Of a stretch of 64,000 nucleotides of DNA, positions 11,603 to 22,306 are shown piece by piece. The stretch comes from Lycorma delicatula (Eukaryota; Arthropoda; Insecta; Hemiptera; Fulgoridae): positions 323,508,147 to 323,572,146 of the forward strand of contig NC_134455.1 in NCBI RefSeq assembly GCF_047948215.1. The letters are read 5' to 3'. Numbering within the stretch: the stretch's first letter is position 1; the number at the start of each line of letters is the position of its first letter. Position numbers and translations under genes: made by a program. The notes beneath the pieces were generated by a model, which did not search any database, had not been told where the DNA came from, and saw nothing but the letters and a program-made list of their open reading frames with translations.

Positions 11603-14600
11603 CTGCCGATGTTAATGCGAAGTTGCCTTTCTGGCACAGTGGAATCACTGATCTTGGCGGTGGCCAAATTGACAGTTTTATCGCGCAGCACAATTTTGAG
11701 GTCTTTAGTGTTGCAGACCATTTGACCACTTAGTCAGTAAGTGGTCAACTGGTCTCAGACCATTTCGGGTACAAATATTGACATCACCATTGGCAGAGAC
11801 ATCCCTGGCAGGGTCCTTGACTGGTCTGTGGTCGACGACTGTTCTAGCGATCATTGATACGGTTTGAAATAGCAGATGAGCTGCGCGATGGCCACGAGGG
11901 ACACTTTCGTGTTTACCGAGGGCTCTTCCTGCATAGGAGGGCGGACTGGCCGAAATTTTCCTCTTTGTTGGAGTCCAGACTGGAGATTTTTTCTCGAGAT
12001 CTTGACGGCCTGCCATTAGATGTCCTGGTAGAAAATTTCACTTTGCGGTGGTAGCGATGCCCTGGCAGAAAATTTCACTTCTGCGGTGGTGGCGGCAGCT
12101 AAAGCTGCTATTCCTAGAGGGACTGGTAGGGAACGTATATCTGGTTGGTGGTCTCGGAATCTGACAGCGATGAAACAGTCTGTGAACCGACTGAGAAGAG
12201 CTGAGAGAGGGTGATCCCTATCGGCGTGTGGCCCAAGTGCAGATTACCGCAGAGCGAGGGCTAGGTACTTTCATGGCATTAGGACCTCCAAGCGTAATTC
12301 TTGGCGCTCCTTCGTTCAGGAGCAAGGGAATAGGGACTCTTGGGGCGTTACGTATAGAGCCCTTGAACATAAGCGCAGGAAAGGTGTCCTCTTGACAGCC
12401 TTGTCAACCCACGAGGGTGTGGTAATTGTTAAGGACCGTGTCCTTAACATTTTGTTGAATGATTTGATCCCGGATCACTATGGTGAGTGAGGTTTCATAC
12501 CACCGGCGTGTCAGGCGGAAAGCCGCGATTTTCGAGACTATCTCACGATCTTCTGAGATCACTGAGGCGGAAGTGCGCCAAGTGATCTGTAGTATGGCAC
12601 GGCACAAGGCCCCCAGATGTGATTTTATCACAGTGGAGCTGATCGTCCGAGCGCTTCCAATAGTCCTTGGTCCTCTAACTAGAATATATAATAGGTTGCT
12701 CTTCGCCGGTTATAATAGGTGTGGAGATTTCGTGTTGTTCAAAGGTGGTGACAAAGATTTTACAGTTCTTACCGTCCACTGACGCTTCTGCTCGTGATTG
12801 GTAAGGTTTTTGAGAAGGTGGAGACTCATTTGCGTATTAATGTCAGATTGGCCACTGATCATTTGCTAATGGACAACCAGTATGGTTTCCGACCGGGCAA
12901 GAGCACTGAGGATGCCATACAAAAGGTGATGGATATAGCTTCCTCTAGTCCATGTAAATATGTATTAGGGATTTTCCTGGACATATCTGGGGCATTTAAC
13001 AAATTATGGTGGCCCTCTGCCCTGTTTTAGATGCAGAAGCGTAAGTGTACACAAAATGAACTAGAAGTGCTCTCAAGTTATTTCAGCCATCGGACTGTCT
13101 CTCTGCGTGACGGTGGCTCGGAGGTTCGTAAAACCTTAACTAAAGGATGCCCTCAGGGCAGTGTTCTGAGACCCCTTCTTTGGATCATAGAATTCGATTC
13201 GATATTGCGTTTAAGATTGCGATGTGGTTGTCGTATCGTCGCTTATGCTGACGACGCGCTGCTATTAATTGAAGAGGATTCGCGTAACGAGGTAGAGTTC
13301 CGAGCTGCTCGTATTTGTGAGACACTCCGACTGTGGAGTCTCCAACATAAGATGATTTTCAGCCCAAAGAAAACCACAATGATGTTGCTTAAGAGCCGAT
13401 TGGCAGCTACTCGACGAATCTGGGTCCGGATGGTTGGTCTCTCCAATTGGTACGTTACGACTCAAAAATACCTGGGTGTTATCCTTGATGAGAATTTTCG
13501 GTCCAAGAAACATCTACAGTATATAGCAAAAAAGGCTGCGATGCTTTTTATGGAATCCGGAGAGTTATTCATCCCGATTGGAAATTGAATTACCGTACCA
13601 TGCGTATCCTTTACAAAGGTATCAGCGAAGCTATTATGCTGTTTGCTGCGCTTGTCTCGGCTCACCGTATGGCATTTAGGTATTGCGCGGACATTTTGCT
13701 GTGGGCCCAGCGACTCCTCTTGCTGGCTGTTATAGGCGGTTATAGAACAATCTCGCGGGAGGCAGTCTGTGTTATAGCCGGAGTCAGATCAATAGATATC
13801 TTGTCCAATGAGCGTAAAGAATGCTACATTTCCGAGGTAAATAACTTATTGACGTCAGAACAAAAGCAGGAAATTGAAAACCGGGGTCTTGCGGCTTGGT
13901 AGGTCAGGTGGGACGAATCCCCCACAGGTCCACTACATGCATGGTATATTTCCTATAGTGTCTGATTTAGGTGCGATTGGATGGGTCTTCCCCAATCCGT
14001 ATATCACACAGTTTCTCTTCGGGCATGGTGCCTTTTGGGCAAGTTTGGCTAGGTTTCATTTGGTGGATTCGGGTCAATGCCCGGATTGTGGGACTGATGA
14101 TACAGTGGATCACGTCCTCCACGTCTGTCCTGGATACGAGGTCGAACGTTCACGAGCTGTTAGGGAACTTGAGAGAATACATTCCTTTCTGTATCTCCGT
14201 ATTAACTGGATGATCAGTGAGGAATGGTCTATAGTGGCTAGTTTTCTTCGCGCCCATGTGGTGTGTAGGTCTACAGAGGGAGTTAATCAAGGTACGCGAT
14301 CGTTGTAGGATCCTGGGTGCTAGGGTTTCAGCTTAGGCTTTGGATTGGTTGGAGATAGGCGCATTGGCATCATGCCAAGGTTATATTAGTATTGTTTGTG
14401 ATTCGCTTTAGGGCTTCCGCTGTTGGGGATAGCCGCGCCGCTGGGGTATGTTAACCCGAGCGACAGCGGGGTGGCTTCCTTCCACCAGTGGCAGTTGTGA
14501 TCATGACTTGGTAATGCTACGTGAGACACCATGATGGGACCGGGTGGGGTACGAGGTTTGTCCCCTGCTCCTACACGGACTGGACTGAGGTTGTGTTCCC

Positions 14601-15022
14601 CTTGTTAGACATAATTTTGATTGGGATGAGTGTAGCAGTGATTTAATTTAAAACTCGTTCATTTTCTGAGGCATTTGCAGTCACAAACTGTGCTGTTAAA
14701 TCTGGACTAGACGTGGCGTTCGTGCTTCTGCAGTTTCGGTCAGTTAGTTTGACGGAATCATGTTAGGTTGGATGTGAAGATGTCTGTTTGAGGCCTATGT
14801 GAAGGTGAAATTTGATTTGTATTTTACTGCTTCAAATGTTTGCCGAGGTATTTACATCGGTGGCATCCCAACTGTGAGGCCTGGCTGATGACTGTGAGAT
14901 GTAATCAGTTAGAGGGTCTAAAGACGACCTTCAGTAAAGCTCCTCAGGGCTTTGAACGAAGGGGGTGATGTGGTGACTGGCAATGTCACAAGGTGGGTAT
15001 CTTCCCCCATTCGGGGTTGGGA
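11603..15022 (+). mobile_element. 5'-truncated R1-clade LINE nested in the DNA transposon
   Basis: The LINE starts abruptly inside its endonuclease domain: ADVNAKLPFWHSG (from 11605) matches the catalytic D-x-N-A motif of AP-type endonucleases, followed by DITIGRDI and SVVDDC (11780-11850). A reverse transcriptase follows, with NQYGFRPGKSTEDAI (12877-12921), FLDISGAFNKLWW as motif A (12973-13011), GCPQGSV as motif B (13148-13168) and YADDALLLIEED as motif C (13243-13278). The R1-type post-RT block YRTISREAVCVIAGV is at 13741-13785, and a C-terminal zinc knuckle CPDCG...H..H.C is at about 14079-14130. A 3' untranslated region runs from about 14310 to 15022. Frameshifts and stops throughout make it dead. 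Length is 3420 bp against 5-6 kb for a full element. Confidence 0.92.
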
Positions 15023-15033
15023 TGTTACCACAA

Positions 15034-15366
15034 GTTAAACAATTTTTTTATTTTCTGATGGCTCCTTAGTCCAGTATAAAAATAAAAAAAAAGTTCATAA
15101 ATTTGTGCTACCATCAAGAAGATTTTGAAATCGCAGCTGAATGGCACTTTTTTGCTTCATACCATGGAAAAGGACTATGTGATGATATTGGTGGAACTGT
15201 AAAAAGGACTGTGACTAAAGCAATCCTTCAAAGGATAATCAACAGTCAAATTGTTACACCTGGTGAAATGTACAATTATTGCAAAGACAATCTTAAAAAT
15301 ATAACATTTATTTTCTGCTCTAAAGATGTTCAAGAGACTGAAGAATACCTCAGTTCTTGTTCTTAA
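15034..15366 (+). pseudogene. Transposase-like gene of the large DNA transposon, C-terminal part
   Basis: Continues the reading region broken at 11602. It begins around FSDGSLVQYKN (15051-15083) and runs as one open frame from about 15103: CYHQEDFEIAAEWHFFASYH, GKGLCDDIGGTVKR and a C-terminal ITFIFCSKDVQETEEYL, ending at a natural-looking stop at 15364-15366. The motifs SDGxxxQYKN, AEWxFFAxxHGK and CDxIGGTVKR are the most conserved signature I recall for this family. The early Asp and later Glu/Asp residues are reasonable candidates for a DDE active site, but that is inference. The right inverted repeat starts about 120 bases downstream. Confidence 0.8.
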
Positions 15367-15489
15367 CTTCTTAATGTATTTGAATTGTTTATCATTTTTA
15401 ATTAAAGAAAACCCATTTATAATTCTGTAATTGACTAGTTATCAATTATCAATTTATTCATTCTAATAAGTTAAGTTATAATTTTTATA

Positions 15490-16222
15490 AACTGAAAAAA
15501 ATACATAACAAATGTATTTTTTGATACATTGTATACAGTTAGAAGGAACAGTATTTTTAGCAGTTTTGTTAACATCATTACTTGTCAACCCTTTTGATTA
15601 ACAAAATAAATTTTATGTGGTTTTTAAAGTACGTAAAAAGTACTTAATGCTGTAAACAATTCAGATTTTTGCCACCTGTCCCACATGTAATTTTTGGGTC
15701 CCAAAAATGAGACATATTTAAAATATTACGATTGGTGGCCTTTTTTTTTTTTATGAACATTAGGTAACAGTCCAATTTTTTTTTTTGTGAGTACTACTAG
15801 TACCTAAGAGTTGAAAGGCAAAAAACAGGCCTGTTTCCCTAAGCCCTTCATTGTTTATTTTGGGCCCAAAATTTAGAAAAACAATTTTTAAATGTAACTT
15901 CTGTAAAAATTACAAGATTTGGTTATGTAACAAAATGAATTTTGAGTATACTAAGATGAAGTTCCATCTTTACTCTTTCCAAAAAAAACCTTTTTGACCC
16001 TCAATACGATGTAAAATAAGATTGCTAAGCTCATGGAAAAAGTGATGAAAATGGCTGTTTTTACCTGTTGTGGCAAGTTGGAAAATAGTCTATTATTCAA
16101 GAAAAAGTTTTTTAAAATTAAAAAAAATATTTTTTTTGCCACTGCAAAGATATACCAAATATTAAAATAAAAAATAGTGAAGACTGATTATTTGTTGATT
16201 TAAAATTTAAGATCTCAGGTCC
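15490..16222 (-). repeat. Right terminal inverted repeat of the large DNA transposon
   Basis: Reverse complement of 8747-9455. It carries roughly 80 extra bases at about 16041-16125 that the left arm lacks. The extra block sits between TTTTAATTT-like and TTCCATGAGC sequence, so it is either an insertion here or a deletion in the left arm. Confidence 0.85.
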
Positions 16223-16375
16223 TTAATTTAGTAGTCAGTGATATTATTGATTAAGCAATCAAGAATTAGAGTGAAATAATTGCTTAAATTAATTTATATA
16301 AATTTTTGTATATAGTTTATGTTGAAAAATATGTGTATATACTAGGAGGTAGTACTTTTTTTCTCTCTCCCCCCT

Positions 16376-16423
16376 ACATCCCTGGGCCGGACATCCACTC
16401 AAGTATACACGGCCCAGGGATGT
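16376..16423 (-). other. Stem-loop near the 3' end of the minus-strand LINE
   Basis: ACATCCCTGGGCCG at 16376-16389 is the exact reverse complement of CGGCCCAGGGATGT at 16410-16423, giving a 14-base-pair stem around a 20-base loop. It lies 20 bases inside the LINE's 3' terminus. Structures near the 3' end can serve as the recognition site for the LINE's own reverse transcriptase; that role here is inference. Confidence 0.85.
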
Positions 16424-16879
16424 GTCCTTGTGACTCTAAGGGGGGCTCCCCACTCACCGGCTGTATGTCCGGCATGGCAGATCAGCCCCCCCCGGTTCCG
16501 GATCTTTTCTTATTGCTGCCCGCCTCTAATCCTCCGCACGTTAGGGAAGGTCCGGCTATGCCGTCCTCCCCCCACACGCAGAGAACCGGGTCTCGGTCTT
16601 TACTCTTTTATGCCTGCCTCAAACCGGCGGCGCCAGCCCCAGCAAGCACCGAAGCGCCCCCAGAAACCGACACCGGCGGCCGGGACTCGGTCTTTTCTTT
16701 ATCCCTTTCAAGCAACCCCAAGAGTTCTCACCCCATCACCGGAACCCGCATACCTAAGCATACGGGTCCTCCGGGGTGGGACTGTCCTCCCTGCCCTACC
16801 TTCGCGCCTATCGTCTGTGATGCCTCTCCTCTTCCTCTTTAGATTTGAAGACGGTGCTCGCAAAATTGGAAAACCAATC

Positions 16880-19680
16880 CCAGTTGTTATTGGATTGCAT
16901 TAGCCAGCTAACCAGGTTGTCAGGTTATTATGCTTTTTGTCATGTCTGAGACCCTCCCATCTATAGCAGTTGAATACGGTGTGTTCCGCGTCGTCTTCCT
17001 CCTGACAGTACGGACACCTTGACGTCTGCCTTTTCCCGATTCTATTGGTGTTTCCCGAACGACCCATGTCCTGTCATCAACTGAGTGGTGTGGAAATTTA
17101 GTCCGCCTTTCTCCCTACCCAACCACTCTTTCAGATTGGGAATAAGTCTCCTTGTCCACTCTCCTGTTTGAGCGGATGACCATGCGGTTTGGCAGTTGCT
17201 AACGACTGTGTCTTCTACCTCGGCTCTTGGCACACCTGCCGCCCTCATGCTTCGGCCTTTTATCTGTAATTCAATGGGAGGCGTTTCAGCTAAGACACAT
17301 AATGCATCGTAAGAAATTGTTCTATATCCTGAGACAACTCGTGCTACTCTGTGCACGCTTCTAAGTTTGCGTTTATTGCGTTGTACATTCATTACAGTGC
17401 GCCAGACTGGTGCCGCGTATAAGATAGATGACATCATTGCCGTTGTGATCAACCTTCTGACACCAGTTTTGGTGCACAGTGGTTATTAAATAGACCTCTT
17501 AGAGCCTTAATTGTAGGGGCAACCTTTTGACAAATCATATCTATGTGATAACCGTACTTTAGACTCTTATCTATGAATACGCCCAAGTATTTGACGTTAC
17601 TAACTTCATAAATAATTTCCCCCCTTATTTCTATAGGTATTCCTCTGACCCTTCTCCTACCAGAGAGCAAAATGCATTTTGACTTAGCTGGGGCTACTTG
17701 GAGTTGGTTGTTATCTAACCATTCGTCTAATAGTTTAAGGCCTGATTTGCCTTAATTTCAAGACGGTCCACTTCCCTATCTTCCACCAGTACCACAACGT
17801 CATCTGCATAGCCGACAATTCTCACTCCTTCCGGATAAGGAAGCCTGAATATTCCATCATAGAAAACATTCCAGAGTATGGGTCCTAGAACGGACCCCTG
17901 TGGAACGCCGCCAAACATCTGAAAATTTACCGTGCCCTCAACAGTCTTGACCTCAGTATGTCTATCGTGGAAGTACTGATTAATCTGATTTACAATGTAA
18001 TCACTGATGTTCATGTTTATTAGAGCATCAATAATCGCCGGCCACGGTACAGATCCAAATGCGTTTTTTACATCCAGTAACACAAGTAATGGCAGACTTC
18101 TAGATCTCCGAGTACCGCTTTTGGCTGCTGTTGCCCATTCCGTAACTCTCTTAATCGCCTGTATCGTGGAACGCCCTTTCCTAAAGCCGTACTGTTCTTG
18201 GTGTAGGCAGTTCTTCTCCTCTAACTCATTCTGTAGTATGGAGGCTATAAGTCGTTCAACCGTCTTCCCCATATTATTGATAAGACTTATGGGCCGGTAT
18301 CCAGCTTGATCTATATTCGCGGCTTGCTTGGGCAGGAAGACGGTTCTTGCCGCCTTCCAGCAGCTTGGAAACATGCGGTTTTGAAGTCCAAAGCTGGCCA
18401 CGTCCACCATCTCCCAGGGAACAGCTTCTGCCAGACCCTTAAGAATTGCTGATGGTATACCGTCTGGTCCTGGGCTTTTCTTATTGCTGAGTTTCTTGAT
18501 CGCATTTAACACCTCTTGTTGATCGAATCTACCCCTTTCGCATTCAAGTATCGCTCTGTTTCCAGTATCCTCCCTGGGGAATAAGGTTCTTTGCTGTTGT
18601 ATAGCTTCATCACTGTTTAGTATTGGAGCTTGCCGACCAAGACGTTTTGCTATGATTTTGAATGCTTTACCCCAAGGGTCGTTATCCAGGTCTTTACACA
18701 GTTCTTGCCACTTCTTGCGTTTAGCTAGTTTAATAAGGTAATTTAGACGTTTTCTGGCGGTTCTATATTCTTCCATGGCTCTACTACTTTCTTCATTTAT
18801 ACCGAAGTGGGTGCGAAGCCTCTGCGCTTTCCTCACATCTGTGCATATAATCTCTTTGGCTAGCTATATCACCATTCCACCAATACACAGTAGTATGCCT
18901 TGTTGCATTACATGGGATTCTGGACATTTCATCGGTGATAATGTTTTGAAAACTGACAGGATCTATTTGCATACACTCTGCGATTCTACGAGTCGCATTC
19001 CTTACGATCCTTTGAATTTGGTTGTTCGACCAAATCTTGGTGTGACATTTTGTTGAGTGTTTCCTGTAACTTGATCATTGGTATCTACGGCTACCGCCTT
19101 GTGATCACTCGCCGTCTCTTCTGTCAATACTTTAAAGACTACTTTGTCCGGATGTATTCTGTTATCGATGATTGCTAGGTCTATTATTGATGTGTGCCCT
19201 CTGGCATTGTACATAGGTGTTCCGTCATTTATGCACGTTGCCCCTGTAGTAGCCAGGAATACCTCCAGTATTCTACTTCTTACATTGGATGAGACGGCGC
19301 CAGCCGCCGTCGCTCTGCAGTTGAAATCACCGAGTATTAATACGCGTTTCCTAGACTGCATGACTATGCGCTGTATACTAAAAGTTTTATCTTGGAATTG
19401 ATCCAAAGCACAGTTTGGGCTGATGTAAGTCCCCATAAAAATCAAATCGCATAGTTCGACGGCAACAATATCATCCTCTCTGAGATAAAGTCCGAAATCC
19501 GGCTACTCGTCTGATGGCTACCACACCATTTCTGTCCGGAACCCACTGCGGCCTGGCCGCCGAACGTGCATTGGGCTCCGTGGCTACAATAAAGTCATAT
19601 TCACCTCTCGTGGCAATTTCCTCTGCAAGGTCACCGGACAGTAAACTCCTGTTGCTATTCAGTAAAAGCACTTTAATCAT
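16880..19680 (-). pseudogene. LINE ORF2: endonuclease, reverse transcriptase, zinc knuckle
   Basis: Starts at ATG 19680-19678 with MIKVLLLNSNRSLL. The endonuclease domain includes VATEPNA (19591-19571 region), ILGDFNCRA (about 19334-19308, catalytic Asp and Asn) and SDHKAV (about 19110-19093, catalytic His). The reverse transcriptase runs from 18836: SPGPDGIP, motif A LLDVKNAF (about 18081-18058), motif B GVPQGSVLGPILW (about 17912-17874) and motif C GYADDVVVL (about 17814-17788). After a frameshift near 17745 it continues with ILLSGRRRVRGIP, and after another near 17450 with YRTISYDALCVLAETPPIEL. The C-terminal knuckle CPYCQEEDDAEHTVFNC is at about 17020-16970. Lesions seen: a stop and frame change at 19471-19445, a frame change near 19000, and frameshifts near 17745, 17450 and 17042. 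A complete protein cannot be made. Confidence 0.9.
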
Positions 19681-21275
19681 GCGGCTTTCTACATCCTGTG
19701 CTTCCAGTCCTATGGGACCGGCTATCGCAGTCTAGACATTTGGTGGCCTCACGGCAGTCCCTGATCGAGTGACCCTGACCCCGCAGTTAAAACACAAATG
19801 GGACCTGTCAGGGCCACAACAGTCCCTTCTGCCGTGCCCGGTTGCCCAGCACCTATAGCACCTCTAGTTCTCAGTTCTTATATACGTACGGCAGTTCACC
19901 CAACCTACTCTTAGTCTTTCAGCCACCAGTTTTACTGCGCCCCTGTATGTTGTTATCACAGTCGCGTTCTTAGTATTACCCGATGCTTCTCTAAGAGAGG
20001 TTACTTGGAAGCTCTCTCCCGTTCCTATGACTTTCTCAACTATTTCCTTAATTTCACTCTCTGATGTGTCATATTCTAAGTCTTTGACATGAACGACGGT
20101 TCGACGATCACCCCTAGTCCTGACGTCTACTTGGAGATCGGCTACACGACTTCGGAGCAGCGAGGTGAACTCCCCCGCTTTTTGAGAGCCTTTAATTCTC
20201 ACCTCGACCTCCTGATTTCTGCCTCTTCTAATAGACAGGACCTCACCTGTCTCTTCTGCTCTTACTTTCTCTTTCATCGTCTTGACCAAATCGGCATATG
20301 ACTTCCCCTGGGCTTTTACTACTACTGTTTTACTTTCGGCGATTGGAGGCGTACCTCTTCTCACCGAGGCCGACCTCGATCTTGCCCGCACTTGTTCTCC
20401 CTGACTAGGCAGCACCATTTTGGGAAGCGTCTTGCCCTTTCTCATGACATAAATGACGATCTTTTTAATTATTATTCCTACCGGGCCTGTGGGGACTACA
20501 AATACTGCCGAATCGGTTTTCCCTACCACTCTCCTGAGGGCTCTGACAACATGTGACGCCGTATTTCTATCCCCTTTACTAGAATCGTAAAGTATCGTAT
20601 ATCTTGTGCCCCTAGTTGTTATTCTATTATCCTCAAGTATAGTTGAGTCCTGGAGCACCAATGCTCCTGGACTTGCGTCAGCAAATTGACTGTTGAGACC
20701 TATGTTAGCTAAATCCACAAAATGACAGTTGTCTTCGCCTGGTTTTATGGCCGCCACCTGGGTAAGCCGGTTCATTACCCAGGTCGACCACCTCGCCGGG
20801 AGCCTATCCAGCAACTGTTCCTCAGTTAGATCCGTATCCAGTATATCGGACATCTCATCACGAAAGTGTCCGTCTGTCTGCGTCCCTACGTCTTCCAATT
20901 CGGGTGTCTCGTCATTAATTCTTTGTAGCTCTTTATAAATATCAGTGAGATCTCTCTAATGGGCCTTCATTGTGGAGATACTGGTTTTACCAAGGTTCTG
21001 TCTTAGCTGGATTAGTATTTGACCCAGTCTGTGTGTTACATCCTTAAGTGTCGGGGAGGTCTCTTCCTCCTCCGACGAGCCGGCTCTCACTCTTTTCGCT
21101 GCTCTTCCCTCAACCGGTTTCCAGTTCTTTCTCTCTTGTACATTGCCAACCTCTACGCTGCTCGTTTCCATATCTTCTGCCTCATTTGAAGTGGTCTCCT
21201 TTGTTCTCGACATCCTTGATGTTCCAGCCGCTTGTGAAGATTTCTCCAGCGGTAAAGAGCCACGTCGTCTCATGA
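19672..21275 (-). pseudogene. LINE ORF1 (gag-like) with three CCHC zinc knuckles
   Basis: Begins at ATG 21273 (MRRRGSLPLEKSSQ). It is one frame to 19864, broken only by an in-frame TAG at 20958-20956 and a second TAG at 19866-19864. The middle contains a charged region (AETGEVLSIRRGRNQEVEV, about 20255-20200) and an RNA-binding-like region. Past the second stop three zinc knuckles follow: CYRCWATGHGRRDC, then (after a one-base frameshift) CFNCGxxGHSIRDC, then CLDCDSRSHRTGSTGC. The frame ends at TAA in CATGATTAA, overlapping the ORF2 start. Three CCHC knuckles and this overlap are usual for R1-clade elements. ORF1 protein would coat the LINE RNA. Confidence 0.88.
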
Positions 21276-22011
21276 CCTTGGGTTGGACTCAGGGCCCAAT
21301 CCCAAGTTCAACGACACCCCACTCGGGGGGTGCCCCAAAAAAAATTTGGGGGGGATGTGGGGGCACTAAATGTATGAGTTCGAAAAAGTAATCAAAAGTT
21401 TTGGGGGGTCAACTGATGAAGAAAGTTGTGATCCGGAAAGATATGGACAAATTTTTGGGATAGGATGAAAACTGTAGGAATTATGTAAGGAAAGGATTTC
21501 CCTAGTAGAGTGTCTGTAGGACTTTGAAATATTTCAGTCTTATAAAATTTTCTTCGAAATTTTAACTAAGTCCTTGTTTACTTCAATGAACTATGACAGG
21601 CCTAGCCTGTCTATTGACTTTGAAAATTTTTACAATATTCTATTATGTTAGTATAACCTCTAAATTAAAAAAAAAAACTTAGACAATGTTTTTTACTCAC
21701 TTAGGTACTGCAGAAAGTTTTGTTTGATCACTAAACACAGTTTTCAACACTCTTGGTCACTTAATACCCTTCAGGGTCACGAAGAAATCCAAAGAAAACT
21801 TCACTAACCTCAAAATTTTTCAATTGAGAAAAAACGCTAATAATTCTGTTAGTCCGTGTCCAAAATTCATAAAAATTCACACAATAGTCCGTTATCCAAT
21901 TCACTTTGATGCCTGTATGTCCAAACCGAAAAAATTCACCAAAAACCAGTCAAAATAACTCAAAAACGCGGAGCGACTACAGGAACGTCTGCACGTCTCC
22001 AACTCGACAGC
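21276..22011 (-). promoter_or_regulatory. 5' untranslated/promoter region of the minus-strand LINE
   Basis: 736 bases from the inferred 5' terminus (minus-strand start GCTGTCGAGTTGGAGACG) to the ORF1 ATG. There is no coding sequence. G-runs and C-runs occur at 21330-21360 (+ strand). R1-type LINEs normally carry an internal promoter here, but no specific motif was identified. Confidence 0.5.
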
Positions 22012-22021
22012 AGGTAGTACT
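22012..22021 (+). repeat. Target-site duplication, right copy, of the minus-strand LINE
   Basis: AGGTAGTACT, identical to 16347-16356. On the minus strand the LINE ends GAGAGAGAAAAAAA directly before the duplication, the arrangement produced by target-primed reverse transcription. Confidence 0.75.
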
Positions 22022-22306
22022 GGTGATCCAGTACTAGTCATCCAGATTGTGGTCACGTACTAACATGACTCATAACTATAGTTAATATTGTTTCTAGGAA
22101 AAAAATTTGTTACAGCAGTCAGAAATAAAATATTTAATTTTTATTTTGAATTTTTTATTTTTTTAAATTTTTCTGTAGTTTACAGTTTTTTTTTACTTCA
22201 GTAGCACTACATGAACACTATTTTGAAAACGTGAATTTTTTGTGTTGTTTTATGATAATTTATTTTCTAAAATCTGATTTTTGTCTGAATTAAAGTGTAA
22301 AAAGTA

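Larger units (their letters stand above)
8747..16222 (+). mobile_element. Large DNA transposon with ~0.7-kb terminal inverted repeats, hosting a nested LINE
   Basis: The sequence at 8798-9455 reappears as its reverse complement at 15490-16180 with high similarity. Weaker matching extends outward to about 8747 and 16222. Between these arms, two pieces of one transposase-like reading region (about 10420-11602 and 15034-15366) are separated by an inserted R1-clade LINE at 11603-15022. Removing the LINE and one copy of its duplication leaves an element of about 4.0 kb. Exact ends and the element's own target-site duplication could not be fixed. The protein family is one I recall from uncharacterised animal proteins, and I do not assign a named superfamily. 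The copy is inactive because the coding region has stops and frameshifts. Confidence 0.85.
16357..22011 (-). mobile_element. Apparently full-length R1-clade LINE, minus strand
   Basis: A 5.65 kb GC-richer block on the minus strand, flanked by the 10-bp direct repeat AGGTAGTACT at 16347-16356 and 22012-22021. Order on the minus strand: 5' untranslated region 22011-21276, ORF1 (gag-like, zinc knuckles) 21275 to about 19672, ORF2 (endonuclease, reverse transcriptase, C-terminal zinc knuckle) 19680 to about 16890, and a 3' untranslated region with a strong hairpin and short A-run next to the repeat. Both ORFs carry a few lesions but are far better preserved than other LINE pieces nearby, suggesting a younger insertion. 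It lies antisense to Fen1 inside intron A. Confidence 0.92.

Noticed and set aside
16306..16903. Two long proline-rich open frames on the + strand (178 and 157 codons)
   Set aside because: They lie antisense over the 3' untranslated region of the minus-strand LINE, in GC-rich sequence that favours chance open frames, and show no domain.
18007..21391. Several + strand open frames of 70-100 codons
   Set aside because: They are opposite-strand shadows of the LINE ORF1 and ORF2 reading frames.
22012..22080. LINE 5' end extending past 22021
   Set aside because: The 10-bp repeat and the change to AT-rich text place the end at 22011, though other copies would be needed to be sure.
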